Shown here in pieces: positions 63,968-64,000 of a stretch of 64,000 nt of DNA. Every line of letters starts with the position of its first letter. The stretch's first letter is position 1. The position numbers and the translations under genes are program-made. Where the stretch lies: positions 86,258 to 150,257 of the forward strand of contig NW_008246144.1 in NCBI RefSeq assembly GCF_000281045.1, read 5' to 3'. Source of the stretch: Saprolegnia diclina VS20 (lineage: Eukaryota; Oomycota; Saprolegniomycetes; Saprolegniales; Saprolegniaceae). The notes under the pieces were generated by a model. It was not told where the DNA came from, did no database searches, and saw only the letters and a program-made list of their open reading frames with translations.

Positions 63968-64000
63968 CGTCGTCCGCTTTGCTGCTTTGCGCGATGTCCA

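Noticed and set aside
1-64000. tRNA, rRNA, CRISPR and retroelement signals
   Set aside because: No cloverleaf, rRNA core sequence, direct-repeat/spacer array, reverse transcriptase or LTR pair was recognised by eye. A tRNAscan or repeat search could still find short items I missed.

Overview
The window is nuclear DNA of a eukaryote, most likely an oomycete of the Saprolegnia/Achlya/Aphanomyces group. This rests on inference: coding sequence is GC-rich, genes are closely packed on both strands, and nearly all introns are 40-60 nt with donors close to GTACG and acceptors ending TAG, with little polypyrimidine tract. Typical oomycete families are present: an LRR receptor with a kinase-like domain, oomycete-style ankyrin proteins, OFA-type MFS carriers, MATE pairs and large cyclic-nucleotide-gated-type channels. 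No bacterial features (operons, Shine-Dalgarno sites, CRISPR) were seen. Spliced models were built by hand from splice signals, reading phase and protein similarity; for the larger models the exon lengths sum to a multiple of three.

Layout, left to right. 1-8.4 kb: a partial arylamine N-acetyltransferase (-), a three-exon acidic nuclear-type protein (+), an LRR receptor pseudokinase with one LRR per exon (+), and an ankyrin protein (-). 8.4-13.7 kb: a 1761-residue membrane protein built from two homologous halves. 13.8-18.4 kb (-): a 20-exon gene for a double-repeat voltage/CNG-type potassium channel. 18.7-22.3 kb (-): two tandem MATE transporters. 23-27 kb: an acidic unknown protein, then DNA polymerase kappa. 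28-32.3 kb: an acylated ankyrin protein, a small five-exon protein, a WW-domain protein and an EI24/CysZ-like membrane protein. 32.3-36.5 kb is gene-poor and holds a 1.3 kb element with terminal inverted repeats. 36.5-43.2 kb: an MFS carrier, RPAP1 and a small 4F5-type zinc-finger protein. 43.7-49 kb: the 1764-residue paralogue of the large two-half membrane protein. 49.9-58.2 kb: two divergent OFA-type MFS paralogues flanking an ankyrin gene that has one repeat per exon. 58.5-64 kb: a roughly 480 bp palindrome, the proteasome subunit RPN7, decayed gene pieces and a coiled-coil protein.

Duplication is the main theme: a two-copy family of internally duplicated membrane proteins, an internally duplicated ion channel, a MATE pair, an MFS pair, exon-per-repeat LRR and ankyrin genes, and a gene fragment copied into a near-perfect hairpin. 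The genes do not form one pathway. The set is weighted towards membrane transport and signalling plus core housekeeping functions (RPAP1, RPN7, Pol kappa). The best candidates for undescribed biology are the large two-half membrane protein family and the long hairpin locus.
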